The position numbers and the translations under genes were made by a program. Source: Siphonodentalium dalli (lineage: Eukaryota; Mollusca; Scaphopoda; Gadilida; Siphonodentaliidae). Taken from it: a DNA stretch of 64,000 nucleotides. The notes under the pieces were generated by a model. It did no database searches, was not told the DNA's origin, and worked only from the letters and a program-made list of their open reading frames with translations. Shown piece by piece: positions 9,021 to 21,600 of the stretch. Location of the stretch: the NCBI GenBank assembly GCA_032622095.1, contig CP136061.1, positions 202,687,396 through 202,751,395 of the forward strand, read 5' to 3'. The first letter of the stretch is position 1; the number at the start of each line of letters is the position of its first letter.

Positions 9021-9617
9021 GGCAGAAATATTTATTTATTACTTATTTCAAATAATTTGTGTGAGGAGGCAGGTGTTTATCTATAAAATATCTGTTTCAG
9101 TCCCATATTCAACAAAGACACTAATCATAGGCAATATACATAATGAGGACCAGGGAAATTTCCAGGGCTGTTTTGATACATGTTACAGGTATGGGTGGCC
9201 AAACTGGAGAAGACCAAATGTCCCCAAATTCCTAGTGGACAGTATTGAGTCAACCTGAATTTTCCAAGGCAATTCTAAAATATGTTATGTAAATAAAAAA
9301 TCTGCAGTTGAAATATAGCCCTTATTTGCATGTTTAATTTTGAAATAAGAAATATTATGTCATATTTATAATACATGTACATGTATATGAACATGTATCT
9401 GTGTTGGTTCGGCACAGAAGCCTTATTAAGTTATATGGGAATAAATGTATCCTCCGCTGGAAACAGGTGTCCCCAAATTATCTCTGGATTCTTCCCTGAT
9501 AAGGACTGATGTCCATCACATCTACCCTTAATTTCATATCCACGGATGTTTTAACACAAGTTGCATGGATACAATATTATTCATTACACATGGAAACTTC
9601 ATCTGTATAATTTGATG
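9021..9617. other. No gene recognised
   Basis: AT-rich sequence. An 82-codon frame (9010-9258) has no recognisable domain and begins inside a repeat. A short ACATGTACATGTATATGAACATGT run near 9373-9397 is low-complexity. Confidence 0.4.
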
Positions 9618-9762
9618 TACAGTAATGCCCTAAATAATCAACTCCTTAACCAGGGAGAGCTTTCCGATGAATGGCAACAAGCCATATTTCCGACTAAATC
9701 CTGCAAAAATTACCCATAATTCTGCTGTGGGTAAGGAGTCGATTATTTAGGGCATTACTGTA
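9618..9762. mobile_element. pogo/mariner-like foldback MITE, copy 4 of 5
   Basis: The ends TACAGTAATGCCCTAAATAA and the inverse TTATTTAGGGCATTACTGTA match. The left arm is shortened as in the copy at 5150: CCTTAACC runs directly into GGGAGAGCTTTCCGATGAAT. Confidence 0.8.
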
Positions 9763-10387
9763 AACTCTGTCTCTAAATGGACACCAGCCTCAAACTAAAT
9801 TCAACAGTGTTGGTGTTTATATGCAATATATATCAATTACTATATAAAAACGATGACTTGTTAGATGGATATTTATTTTTATAGAATAACAACACATTGA
9901 TAAATCTTATGTGTTGTCAGCTTTTGCCATGAAAACTTCTTCCAGATGAATAGGGATGGGCGATATTTATTTATATACTTATTTATGGCAGGTCATAAAA
10001 ATGGTTCATGAGCAAGTTTTTTGGGATGAGGCTTTCCCCCTATAATTTTTTTTTTATCTGGCCTTACCATATTATAATATATATCATTTTTTTTTTAAAG
10101 ATAATCAAAATCAGTCAAAATATAAAGTCACTTGTCCGAAAAAATTTAAACTTGAGATACCTGTGTATGTATAAAAAATTTCTTCAGATATAAAATGAAG
10201 TTGCAGCAATTTTCTTTTGAAATTCAGATGATAACCACAAATGTTGGTACTGTTTAATTAATTAATTCAGACATAGTGTATGATTGGTCATTTCATTATA
10301 TTGATAATACTCAAAAAGAGTACTTCTTTGTTTCTGAGGATTACTACTGTGAGTCATATTTTGATTTATTACCATTGTGCTAGATCA
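9763..10387. other. No gene recognised
   Basis: Very AT-rich, with T8-T9 runs near 10050 and 10088. Two ~61-codon frames are compositionally biased and not credible. Confidence 0.5.
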
Positions 10388-10516
10388 TACAGTAATGCTC
10401 TAAATAATCGACTCCTTAACCACAGCAGAATTATGGGTAACTTTTCAGGATTTAGGCAGAAATAGGGCTTGTTGCCATTCATCGGAAAGGAGTCGATTAT
10501 TTAGAGCATTAATGTA
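10388..10516. mobile_element. pogo/mariner-like foldback MITE, copy 5 of 5
   Basis: The ends TACAGTAATGCTCTAAATAA and TTATTTAGAGCATTAATGTA match. This copy keeps the left arm (CACAGCAGAATTATGGGTAA) and lost the right one, opposite to the copies at 5150 and 9618. Confidence 0.8.
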
Positions 10517-11624
10517 CATGGATCTCTACTCCAGCTACACCTGTAGTGATCATACTTCACCAGTTCAAAACCTGGGAAATTATTTATGTTCTGATGGGGA
10601 ACATTATATTATAATACTTAAAAAAAACTATACAGATAATATATTTCTTGGTTAATACATGTTCCTTACTAATGTAAAATACATGTATATCACAGCAGGT
10701 GAAACCCTGTGAAAGTCCCAGATTGATATCACATGATTTAGGTGACTTATGTGAGCCAAATTTTTCTTCGAGTCACTTACAATCATGGAGTTTCTCCAGG
10801 GTAATAAATTCAATGTGTGTTGCTAAATTGGCTCACAAATTTTGCCAAAATCATATATATTCTTGAGTTTGAACAATCTCCTACTGGGAAATACCTTTTA
10901 AGGAACACGTATTAACTAAGAAATATATTCCCTGCATTGTTTTTTCAATGTTAAAAGTTCCCCGTCAGAACAGGTCTGAACATCAAAAAGTTCCCAGCTA
11001 TTGAACTGGTGGAAATGCCAGAGTAAAGATTCATGCCATGATCTACCATTGTGTTATCTAAACAAAACCCTAATGCAACATGCACAATGTCTCAAATGAT
11101 TTTCTATGTCAAATAATGTAATAGGTTTTGTATTTGAAGTACACTAAAATTGTCATTATCTGTGAATTTCAAATGAACCATTGCTGTATGCTTACTGATA
11201 GTACTGAATACTCGTCTGTTGCACTGTTGCCATTGTTTGGTCTGTTTTTCTGTCAATGTTACTGTTTATTGACCTTTTATCTGAAAGTCACCAGAAATCG
11301 GTCATCATTAATTTATAGATTTTTCAAAGGTATATTTCACTGTTTGTAACTTTTGTCTTCCCAAAATCAAAATAATTATTTTCAGCATGACACACAATTG
11401 AAAAAAATGTAGACATATTTTATCTTATTCATTTGAAAAAGTGTTTATATTATTATGTTTTAGTAGAATTATAAATGTATATATCGTGAGATAAAATATC
11501 GGAAATTGTAACTTGTTTTTTGTTTGTTTTTTAACCAGTCTCACCACCTGGGGGCCCCTAATAGCCCAGACATATGTTATTATCCATCACGGCCTGTCGG
11601 AATGAACAAGTCTTATCCTAACGG
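10517..11624. other. No gene recognised
   Basis: AT-rich sequence. A 73-codon plus-strand frame at 11128-11349 encodes a hydrophobic, cysteine-rich peptide (LLPLFGLFFCQCYCLLTFYL) with no recognised motif. Its composition follows the local T-richness, so it is not called. Confidence 0.45.
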
Positions 11625-11677
11625 CCAGATATTTGTGCCAGAGCAAGGCTTGCCAATGGTCTGACATAAATATCTGG
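11625..11677. repeat. 18-bp-stem inverted repeat
   Basis: CCAGATATTTGTGCCAGA pairs with TCTGACATAAATATCTGG (16 of 18 positions) across a 17-nt spacer. TTAACC words flank it on both sides in direct rather than inverted orientation, so no element boundary can be defined. Confidence 0.55.
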
Positions 11678-11864
11678 CTCCAAGGGTGAGTGCTTCCTAT
11701 CCCACGCCTTAACCCTTGCTATACTAAATACTTATTAAGTCTCATTGATGAGTAGTTCCCTTAGGAAATGTATTCACTGCTATAGACATTTAGTACTGGG
11801 TAAAATGTGCAGATCCTTTTGTTCTCTTAGGAAATGTTCAAGTAGTAAGTTCAACAAAGAACCA

Positions 11865-12125
11865 ATAATGAAGAACCAAACATGTTTCGGTTCTACACGA
11901 AGAACCAACATAAATAACCAAACATGTTTTGGTTCTTCGAAGAACCAACTTAAAGGAACCAATTCAAGTCCACAACAGACATTAGTGTTCCACATGGAAC
12001 CAAACTTTTTCTATTATTTGTCCTGAGGAGAGAACCAATGTGACCTGCTCTAGTTCTCTATCTGGTTCCCCTGATAGAACAGAACATAGAACCAAATAGA
12101 TCCTTTGAGTTCCCATTTGGTTCCT
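11865..12125. repeat. GGTTCT/AGAACC-rich foldback cluster 1
   Basis: It is dense with AGAACCAA and TTGGTTCT words in both orientations, for example GTTTTGGTTCTTCGAAGAACCAAC near 11925-11950. Clusters of this kind are typical of a widespread MITE group in animals (established pattern, not searched). The overlapping 93-codon and 71-codon frames are products of the palindromes. Confidence 0.55.
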
Positions 12126-12586
12126 TAAATGCTTACTATGAAACAATTATGAGTGCATGCTTGTGGAAACAATGTTCCATGACATTATTAATGTATTTAG
12201 TGTCTGTTTCTGAATGTTCTATCAGTTCGTAAATACGTTATACCCTTAAAAATTTATATCACATGATGTTGGTTCACCGAATAGACTCTGCAGATGTTCT
12301 GATGTCTGAAGGAATTATCAAGTTATATCAATAAAGTTATTGTTCAACACGTTTTCCCCTATTTGTGATATGAGCAATAAAGTTACCCCCGCCAGCAATC
12401 AAATGATCAGAGTCTATACAAATGACTTGAAACAGTCTAGGCATATGTGCATTGGTATTTCAAAGGAATCCTGCTTGATTTAGTCTTTCCCCATACCATC
12501 TTAACCCCAAACATGTGTACATATTGTTAAATTTTAGACAAGGACATTTAAGCTGGGTCGTGTTCACACACAAACATTGAATTTGT
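12126..12586. other. No gene recognised
   Basis: Unique AT-rich spacer separating the two GGTTC clusters, with nothing supported on either strand. Confidence 0.45.
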
Positions 12587-12720
12587 GGGTTCTTGAAAGA
12601 ACCAAACTTAGGATTTGGTTCCAGATAGAACCAAAGCAGTGTGGAACCAAACTATTTGGTTCTATGAAGGTATATGGTTCTCTGGGGAACCAAATATGGA
12701 GCTGTTTTCTTAGAGTGTAG
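12587..12720. mobile_element. GGTTCT/AGAACC foldback MITE end, cluster 2
   Basis: Alternating AGAACCAAA and TTTGGTTC words end with TTTTCTTAGAGTGTA. The reverse complement, TACACTCTAAGAAAA, is a terminus I recall from many animal MITEs with the same GGTTC interior. The opposite terminus is not visible. Cluster 1 at 11865-12125 may be part of the same or a related insertion. Confidence 0.5.
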
Positions 12721-12730
12721 GTTGATCTTA

Positions 12731-12910
12731 TTATCCGAAAATATCCCACCAATGAATATGAATCATGTGCTTGTATTAATTTAGTCTGTTTGCCGTGTGC
12801 TTATATACAAAACGGCCCCCCCCCCCCCCCACCAATGACGATATACCCATAAATTTCCAATGTATATTTTTAAATCTGAGTGAGAATCCATTTAGTAAAG
12901 AAAGGGTTAA
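12731..12910 (+). repeat. Dispersed ~160-bp repeat, copy 3 of 3, broken by a C15 tract
   Basis: It shares ACCAATGAATA, TTGTATTAATTTAGTCTGTT, GAGAATCCATTTAGTAAAG and AAAGGGTTAA with the copies at 1561 and 4921. A run of 15 C occupies 12816-12830 at a place where the other copies have no such tract. Confidence 0.5.
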
Positions 12911-13099
12911 TTAAAACCTGCATGGGTGGGCAGGTGCATGTGAGATTCGATTCATGCTTCATCTATAAACGCTTTGATGTGAACAAAAGTTCAGTTGACT
13001 GTAGCAGTATCAGTGGTCTACGAAGAACAAAAGCCGGAAAAACCGACATCATAATTTTGTAGCAGAACGCGAGAGGGATGCAGATGAGTATAGCTGGGC

Positions 13100-13585
13100 A
13101 AATATCACGGACTGAGGGCGCGTACCTCCCCACACACAGTCACACTGTCGATCCCTGCATGGGTTGATGAGCCATGCCGCTGGTGTGACTGGGTGGACAT
13201 AGAACAGAACTCGCGGCAGACGATCACTGAGATTCAAGCTGTCCCACAATCACGGACTATAGGGTGTAGCGTCCCTCCCATATATACGCCCCATCCCAGT
13301 CTGAGTAAACTCATACCTAAATATTCATTAGAACATTGAATATTTCAAATATAGAGTCGACGTTCACCCAGACTGGCCCCATCCCTGTCGTCACATACCT
13401 GGGTTGATTATACTCGGAACCGGCTATATGGTCTATATAATAAGTGGATCTGAAAACGCGATATAGGGTATATGGTCACTGAGATCTCAGATATCCCACA
13501 ATCAACGACAAATTAAGGGTGTATAGTTCCACCCCACCCCACATACACCCAAATCCCGTCGTCACGCACGTCCCGATATATATTG
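13100..13585 (+). repeat. Degenerate tandem units with ATCACGGACT and C-rich blocks
   Basis: Similar blocks recur: ATCACGGACTGAGGGCG (13106), CACTGAG..CCCACAATCACGGACTATAGGGTGTA (13226-13267) and CACTGAG..CCCACAATCAACGAC..AAGGGTGTATAG (13477-13530). Each is followed by a CCCC-rich, CGTC-containing stretch. The region is richer in G+C and CpG than its surroundings and could be a promoter-like island or an old satellite. No gene was recognised. Confidence 0.45.
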
Positions 13586-13586
13586 G

Positions 13587-13612
13587 TTAAAGGTACCGGT
13601 ACTCAATCCGAT
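13587..13612 (+). repeat. TTAAAGGTAC..TCAATCCGAT motif shared with 34748-34767
   Basis: TTAAAGGTAC(CGGTAC)TCAATCCGAT here matches TTAAAGGTACTCAATCCGAT at 34748, the only difference being a 6-bp tandem copy of GGTAC sequence. Both sit beside C-rich, CpG-containing DNA. Function unknown. Confidence 0.5.
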
Positions 13613-14767
13613 TCGATGGTCTCCATATCATCAGATTCCAACTTAACAACAACCACACCATTTTTTTTAAATGCGCTTCAGTTATCAGCATCGATTAATT
13701 ACCCAAAAGGAATTTAACCACAGTCAACTATAAAATTGTCCAAAACGTGTTATTTATCAACATTTTGTTCAATGCAATTTGGCCGGTATGTCAAATATCT
13801 AATATACCCAAAGCCACTTGATTTTGGAGTTATCCATCTTCATCCGCAAGTTGGTCCGACACCATCGACTTGACTAATATTTGCCAGGCCGCCATAAATT
13901 ACATAACAAATTTAAAAAATCGATATAGCTGACCGCTCTGAGCATTGATATGTGCATGGGTTCCTCGACTCGAACTTCGAATAAAATATTTGTTATTAAC
14001 CCCGAAGCCAAATAAATAGTAGTTTTGGGACCGTTCATTCCGATTTTGCATCCTTAATAAATGTTAGGTCTGAAATATAACGCAAAAAACTAACACTGTT
14101 ATGGCCCGTTATAACATCCGACACGAGTGACCACATTAATTTATATAATTTCATTATCATGCCTGTCCTATATATAATATACTGGTGGCTGACTGTATAC
14201 GTGTGCCTGCGGCCCCTGCAAAGGGACCCCTTTATGTCATTCGCGCACATTTATAAATCTTAATCAGGCTCCATTTGGGAGCCTTTTTCAGCGGCAGCCA
14301 GTTCGTCAGCTTCGCGTACATTTTGATCGTTTAAAAATTTTGATTTAATAAAATGTATTTTTTTTTTAGATTAAACTCCTTGCTCAATAAATACCATTAC
14401 CGTATATATGGTGAATAACAAGTTAATTACAAAGTTATACTTCTTTGCACTGGGGCATATTTCGGTTCACATCGCTTGATGGGAGATATATTTGAGATCA
14501 CAATGAGTTTAGCATCACACATAATCAATACATGGTAACGTTGAATAGCCTTCTTCAAGAGGTTGTGTTACCGGTATGAACAAATCAGAGTACAGAAATG
14601 TATCCAGACGCCTTCAGCACAAGTAAGGTATACTCCTACAGGGAGAAACAGACCCGTCTGCCCTATGTCAAATTGTAAACATCCGGTATAGACGTCAGTA
14701 TACTACACAATGCGTCCAATAGCGTCGCCGGGTTATCACCACTAAAAGTACATATGTTATAGGTTAA
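13613..14767. other. No gene recognised
   Basis: AT-rich with scattered CpG. It holds two small hairpins: GGCCCCTGCAAAGGGACCCC near 14211 and AGGCTCCATTTGGGAGCCTTTTT near 14266. The second looks like a bacterial terminator, but in this genome that reading has no support. Confidence 0.45.
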
Positions 14768-15582
14768 AAGCAGATGTCGTATTATTATTTGACACATAAG
14801 TCTAATTATGATCATAATACTCGATTTAAAGCAAACTCAAATCTATATTGTGAATACAGGAGAACAACTAAAGCAAGGACAACTATATCAACCAGAGCAA
14901 GATGTTTGTGGAACGAACTCCCAAATGACTGCAAGCTCCGAATTGAAATTGACCAAACCTATCCTAAATATCTGAAGAAGTACTTCATAAATAAGTACAA
15001 CACATAGCTGCTTTATTATAAGTCATTAAGTGGTCATCTGAGCCAAGCTATCTGGAAAATAAAGGAATAATATAACATAATTATCTAATATTTAACATTT
15101 AAACATGCATTTTTATCTTTATTGATCTTAGCCAGAATAAAAATATCTGAAAAGTCACCAAAGAAACAAAGCATTAACATTAAACCAGTTATACAAGTAA
15201 CCATCCAATATATCCTTATCACATGAGTCATAGTACCTAGTATATATTAATTAAACCTGGAGCTACAAACATAATATTAAGCTGCAACCCATGAAAAATG
15301 AGTGTGAATATATCCCCACCCCACCCCTCCCATCAGCCCCCACCTATTATCATGGCCCCTTATTACCTCTCACTCTGAACTAGACCTTGTACAGGTACAC
15401 CTTAATTATTTCTTCTCCACAAACTGAACCCCTATTATAAGTATAAGAATGAATGTGAGCAATATATTACCATGAGGGCCCTTCCATATAACAAGCTCTG
15501 CTTCAATTAGGGTCCTGTTGTGTGTTTATATAACTTTGTCATTTATTATCTAATAAACTGTATTGAATTTGAATTTGAATTT
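14768..15582 (+). mobile_element. 3' end of a non-LTR (jockey/CR1-like) retrotransposon, 5'-truncated
   Basis: It comprises the last ~78 codons of the ORF, a ~550-bp 3'UTR and a tail of repeated TTGAAT units (15561-15582, preceded by AATAAACTGTA). Short 3' repeats of this type, together with 5' truncation, are characteristic of target-primed insertion. The tail lies about 110 bp before the edge of the 360-bp satellite. No target-site duplication could be defined. Confidence 0.7.
14774..15007 (+). pseudogene. C-terminal fragment of a non-LTR reverse-transcriptase polyprotein
   Basis: The 77-residue frame contains HNTRFKANSNLY, then ARTTISTRARCLWNELPND, and ends with a basic tail YPKYLKKYFINKYNT followed by a stop. 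The H-N-x-R motif, a WNxLP motif about 35-40 residues later and a Lys-rich helix are the usual finish of ORF2 in jockey/CR1-like elements, where they follow the thumb of the polymerase. An in-frame stop (TAA) lies three codons upstream of the ATG and no polymerase domain (such as the YADD box) is present. This is a dead 5'-truncated copy; the ATG is not a true start. The catalytic parts of the protein are absent. Confidence 0.65.
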
Positions 15583-15693
15583 AATATATTGCTATTTTAA
15601 CTGAAGAAACACAAGTAATTGAGACCGTTCCTATGTTTCACTCTTATAATGAGCACAATTGACTAACAATCATATGAGCACAGAGCTGCTATA

Positions 15694-18600
15694 GGCCTAC
15701 CTTTCACATTACGGGCTATATGGCAATAATATCAAATACTTTATGGGCTCAGTCATTTGATATTAGTTTAGAACAACGCCTCATGCAGTTCTTTAACAGT
15801 ATTGAGCCACATATATAGTAACTAAAATCAAGTAGGAAAGTTTCCCCTGCCAAACTTAGTTCAATATGATGAGATACAATAAATAAAATCAAAACAGGGG
15901 TTCAGAGACTGATAAATTTGTTTTACGGTGCCAAAAACATGAAATTTCAGAGATTTGGGAGACCTGACCTGCCCTACCTTTTACATTATGAGCCATGGCA
16001 GTAATGTAACATAATGTATGCACCCAGTCTTTTGATATTTATTTAAATTCACATCTCAGACAGTTCTTTAGATGTTTTTTGCCACATATAGAGTGAATAG
16101 AAATGAGTGGGCCAAGTTTCTTTTGCCTTACCCGACACCTGCCCTACCCCAAAATATGCATTTTTTGTCATCAATTTCTGAAAATGGCATCTATCTGGGT
16201 CAATTGGGGCCAAACTTAGTTCAATATGATGATATGTAACAAATAAAATCAAAACAGGGGTTTGGAGACTGATAAATTTGTATTATGGGGCCAAAAACAT
16301 GAAATTTCAGAGATTTGGGAGACCTCACCTGCCCTACCTTTTACATTATGAGCCATGGCAGTAATTTAACATAATGTATGGACCCAGTCTTTTCATATTT
16401 ATTTAAATTCACATCTCAGACAGTTCTTTAGATGTTTTTTGCCACATATAGAGTGAATAGAAATGAGTGGGCCAAGTTTCTTTTGCCTTACCCGACACCT
16501 GCCCTACCCCAAAATATGCATTTTTTGTCATCAATTTCTGAAAATGGCATCTATCTGGGTCAATTGGGGCCAAACTTAGTTCAATATGATGATATGTAAC
16601 AAATAAAATCAAAACAGGGGTTCGGAGACTGATAAATTTGTATTATGGGGCCAAAAACATGAAATTTCAGAGATTTGGGAGACCTGACCTGCCCTACCTT
16701 TTACGTTATGAGCCATGGCAGTAATGTGACATAATGTATGGACCCAGTCTTTTCATATTTATTTAAATTCACATCTCAGACAGTTCTTTAGATGTTTTTT
16801 GCCACATATAGAGTGAATAGAAATGAGTGGGCCAAGTTTCTTTTGCCTTACCCGACACCTGCCCTACCCCAAAATATGCATTTTTTGTCATCAATTTCTG
16901 AAAATGGCATCTATCTGGGTCAATTGGGGCCAAACTTAGTTCAATATGATGATATGTAACAAATAAAATCAAAACAGGGGTTCGGAGACTGATAAATTTG
17001 TATTATGGGGCCAAAAACATGAAATTTCAGAGATTTGGGAGACCTCACCTGCCCTACCTTTTACATTATGAGCCATGGCAGTAATGTGACATAATGTATG
17101 CACCCAGTCTTTTGATATTTATTTAAATTCACATCTCAGACAGTTCTTTAGATGTTTTTTGCCACATATAGAGTGAATAAAAATGAGTGGGCCAAGTTTC
17201 TTTTGCCTTACCCGACACCTGCCCTACCCCAAAATATGCATTTTTTGTCATCAATTTCTGAAAATGGCATCTATCTGGGTCAATTGGGGCCAAACTTAGT
17301 TCAATATGATGATATGTAACAAATAAAATCAAAACAGGGGTTCGGAGACTGATAAATTTGTATTATGGGGCCAAAAACATGAAATTTCAGAGATTTGGGA
17401 GACCTGACCTGCCCTACCTTTTACGTTATGAGCCATGGCAGTAATGTGACATAATGTATGGACCCAGTCTTTTCATATTTATTTAAATTCACATCTCAGA
17501 CAGTTCTTTAGATGTTTTTTGCCACATATAGAGTGAATAGAAATGAGTGGGCCAAGTTTCTTTTGCCTTACCCGACACCTGCCCTACCCCAAAATATGCA
17601 TTTTTTGTCATCAATTTCTGAAAAAGGCATCTATCTGGGTCAATTGGGGCCAAACTTAGTTCAATATGATGATATGTAACAAATAAAATCAAAACAGGGG
17701 TTCGGAGACTGATAAATTTGTATTATGGGGCCAAAAACATGAAATTTCAGAGATTTGGGAGACCTCACCTGCCCTACCTTTTACATTATGAGCCATGGCA
17801 GTAATTTAACATAATGTATGGACCCAGTCTTTTCATATTTATTTAAATTCACATCTCAGACAGTTCTTTAGATGTTTTTTGCCACATATAGAGTGAATAG
17901 AAATGAGTGGGCCAAGTTTCTTTTGCCTTACCCGACACCTGCCCTACCCCAAAATATGCATTTTTTGTCATCAATTTCTGAAAATGGCATCTATCTGGGT
18001 CAATTGGGGCCAAACTTAGTTCAATATGATGATATGTAACAAATAAAATCAAAACAGGGGTTCGGAGACTGATACATTTGTATTATGGGGCCAAAAACAT
18101 GAAATTTCAGAGATTTGGGAGACCTCACCTGCCCTACCTTTTACATTATGAGCCATGGCAGTAATGTGACATAATGTATGCACCCAGTCTTTTGATATTT
18201 ATTTAAATTCACATCTCAGACAGTTCTTTAGATGTTTTTTGCCACATATAGAGTGAATAAAAATGAGTGGGCCAAGTTTCTTTTGCCTTACCCGACACCT
18301 GCCCTACCCCAAAATATGCATTTTTTGTCATCAATTTCTGAAAATGGCATCTATCTGGGTCAATTGGGGCCAAACTTAGTTCAATATGATGATATGTAAC
18401 AAATAAAATCAAAACAGGGGTTCGGAGACTGATAAATTTGTATTATGGGGCCAAAAACATGAAATTTCAGAGATTTGGGAGACCTGACCTGCCCTACCTT
18501 TTACGTTATGAGCCATGGCAGTAATGTGACATAATGTATGGACCCAGTGTTTTCATATTTATTTAAATTCACATCTCAGACAGTTCTTTAGATGTTTTTT

Positions 18601-21600
18601 GCCACATATAGAGTGAATAGAAATGAGTGGGCCAAGTTTCTTTTGCCTTACCCGACACCTGCCCTACCCCAAAATATGCATTTTTTGTCATCAATTTCTG
18701 AAAATGGCATCTATCTGGGTCAATTGGGGCCAAACTTAGTTCAATATGATGATATGTAACAAATAAAATCAAAACAGGGGTTCGGAGACTGATACATTTG
18801 TATTATGGGGCCAAAAACATGAAATTTCAGAGATTTGGGAGACCTCACCTGCCCTACCTTTTACATTATGAGCCATGGCAGTAATGTGACATAATGTATG
18901 CACCCAGTCTTTTGATATTTATTTAAATTCACATCTCAGACAGTTCTTTAGATGTTTTTTGCCACATATAGAGTGAATAAAAATGAGTGGGCCAAGTTTC
19001 TTTTGCCTTACCCGACACCTGCCCTACCCCAAAATATGCATTTTTTGTCATCAATTTCTGAAAATGGCATCTATCTGGGTCAATTGGGGCCAAACTTAGT
19101 TCAATATGATGATATGTAACAAATAAAATCAAAACAGGGGTTCGGAGACTGATAAATTTGTATTATGGGGCCAAAAACATGAAATTTCAGAGATTTGGGA
19201 GACCTGACCTGCCCTACCTTTTACGTTATGAGCCATGGCAGTAATGTGACATAATGTATGGACCCAGTCTTTTCATATTTATTTAAATTCACATCTCAGA
19301 CAGTTCTTTAGATGTTTTTTGCCACATATAGAGTGAATAGAAATGAGTGGGCCAAGTTTCTTTTGCCTTACCCGACACCTGCCCTACCCCAAAATATGCA
19401 TTTTTGGTCATAAAATTCTGAGAATGGCATCTATCTGGGTCAATTGGGGCCAAACTTAGTTCAATATGATGAGATGTAACAAATAAAATCAAAACAGGGG
19501 TTCGGAGACTGATAAATTTGTATTATGGGGCCAAAAACATGAAATTTCAGAGATTTGGGAGACCTTACCTGCCCTACCTTTTACATTATGAGCCATGGCA
19601 GTAATTTAACATAATGTATGCACCCAGTCTTTTGATATTTATTTAAATTCACATCTCAGACAGTTCTTTAGATGTTTTTTGCCACATATAGAGTGAATAA
19701 AAATGAGTGGGCCAAGTTTCTTTTGCCTTAGCCGACACCTGCCCTACCCCAAAATATGCATTTTTGGTCATTAATTTCTGAGAATGGCCTCTATCTGGGC
19801 CATTTGGGGCCAAACTTAGTTCAATATGATGATATGTAACAAATAAAATCAAAACAGGGGTTCGGAGACTGATAAATTTGTATTATGGGGCCAAAAACAT
19901 GAAATTTCAGAGATTTGGGAGACCTCACCTGCCCTACCTTTTACGTTATGAGCCATGGCAGTAATGTGACATAATGTATGGACCCAGTCTTTTCATATTT
20001 ATTTAAATTCACATCTCAGACAGTTCTTTAGATGTTTTTTGCCACATATAGAGTGAATAGAAATGAGTGGGCCAAGTTTCTTTTGCCTTACCCGACACCT
20101 GCCCTACCCCAAAATATGCATTTTTTGTCATCAATTTCTGAAAATGGCATCTATCTGGGTCAATTGGGGCCAAACTTAGTTCAATATGATGATATGTAAC
20201 AAATAAAATCAAAACAGGGGTTCGGAGACTGATACATTTGTATTATGGGGCCAAAAACATGAAATTTCAGAGATTTGGGAGACCTCACCTGCCCTACCTT
20301 TTACATTATGAGCCATGGCAGTAATGTGACATAATGTATGCACCCAGTCTTTTGATATTTATTTAAATTCACATCTCAGACAGTTCTTTAGATGTTTTTT
20401 GCCACATATAGAGTGAATAAAAATGAGTGGGCCAAGTTTCTTTTGCCTTACCCGACACCTGCCCTACCCCAAAATATGCATTTTTTGTCATCAATTTCTG
20501 AAAATGGCATCTATCTGGGTCAATTGGGGCCAAACTTAGTTCCATATGATGATATGTAACAAATAAAATCAAAACAGGGGTTCGGAGACTGATAAATTTG
20601 TATTATGGGGCCAAAAACATGAAATTTCAGAGATTTGGGAGACCTGACCTGCCCTACCTTTTACGTTATGAGCCATGGCAGTAATGTGACATAATGTATG
20701 GACCCAGTGTTTTCATATTTATTTAAATTCACATCTCAGACAGTTCTTTAGATGTTTTTTGCCACACATAGAGTGAATAGAAATGAGTGGGCCAAGTTTC
20801 TTTTGCCTTACCCGACACCTGCCCTACCCCAAAATATGCATTTTTTGTCATCAATTTCTGAAAATGGCATCTATCTGGGTCAATTGGGGCCAAACTTAGT
20901 TCAATATGATGATATGTAACAAATAAAATCAAAACAGGGGTTCGGAGACTGATACATTTGTATTATGGGGCCAAAAACATGAAATTTCAGAGATTTGGGA
21001 GACCTTACCTGCCCTACCTTTTACATTATGAGCCATGGCAGTAATTTAACATAATGTATGCACCCAGTCTTTTGATATTTATTTAAATTCACATCTCAGA
21101 CAGTTCTTTAGATGTTTTTTGCCACATATAGAGTGAATAAAAATGAGTGGGCCAAGTTTCTTTTGCCTTAGCCGACACCTGCCCTACCCCAAAATATGCA
21201 TTTTTGGTCATTAATTTCTGAGAATGGCCTCTATCTGGGCCATTTGGGGCCAAACTTAGTTCAATATGATGATATGTAACAAATAAAATCAAAACAGGGG
21301 TTCGGAGACTGATAAATTTGTATTATGGGGCCAAAAACATGAAATTTCAGAGATTTGGGAGACCTCACCTGCCCTACCTTTTACGTTATGAGCCATGGCA
21401 GTAATGTGACATAATGTATGGACCCAGTCTTTTCATATTTATTTAAATTCACATCTCAGACAGTTCTTTAGATGTTTTTTGCCACATATAGAGTGAATAA
21501 AAATGAGTGGGCCAAGTTTCTTTTGCCTTACCCGACACCCGTCCTACCTTAAAATATGCATTTTTGGTCATAAATTTCTGAGAATGGCATCTATCTGGGT

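Noticed and set aside
14266-14290. Rho-independent-terminator-like hairpin followed by T5
   Set aside because: The window is an animal genome with no bacterial gene nearby. A short GC stem followed by T is expected by chance.
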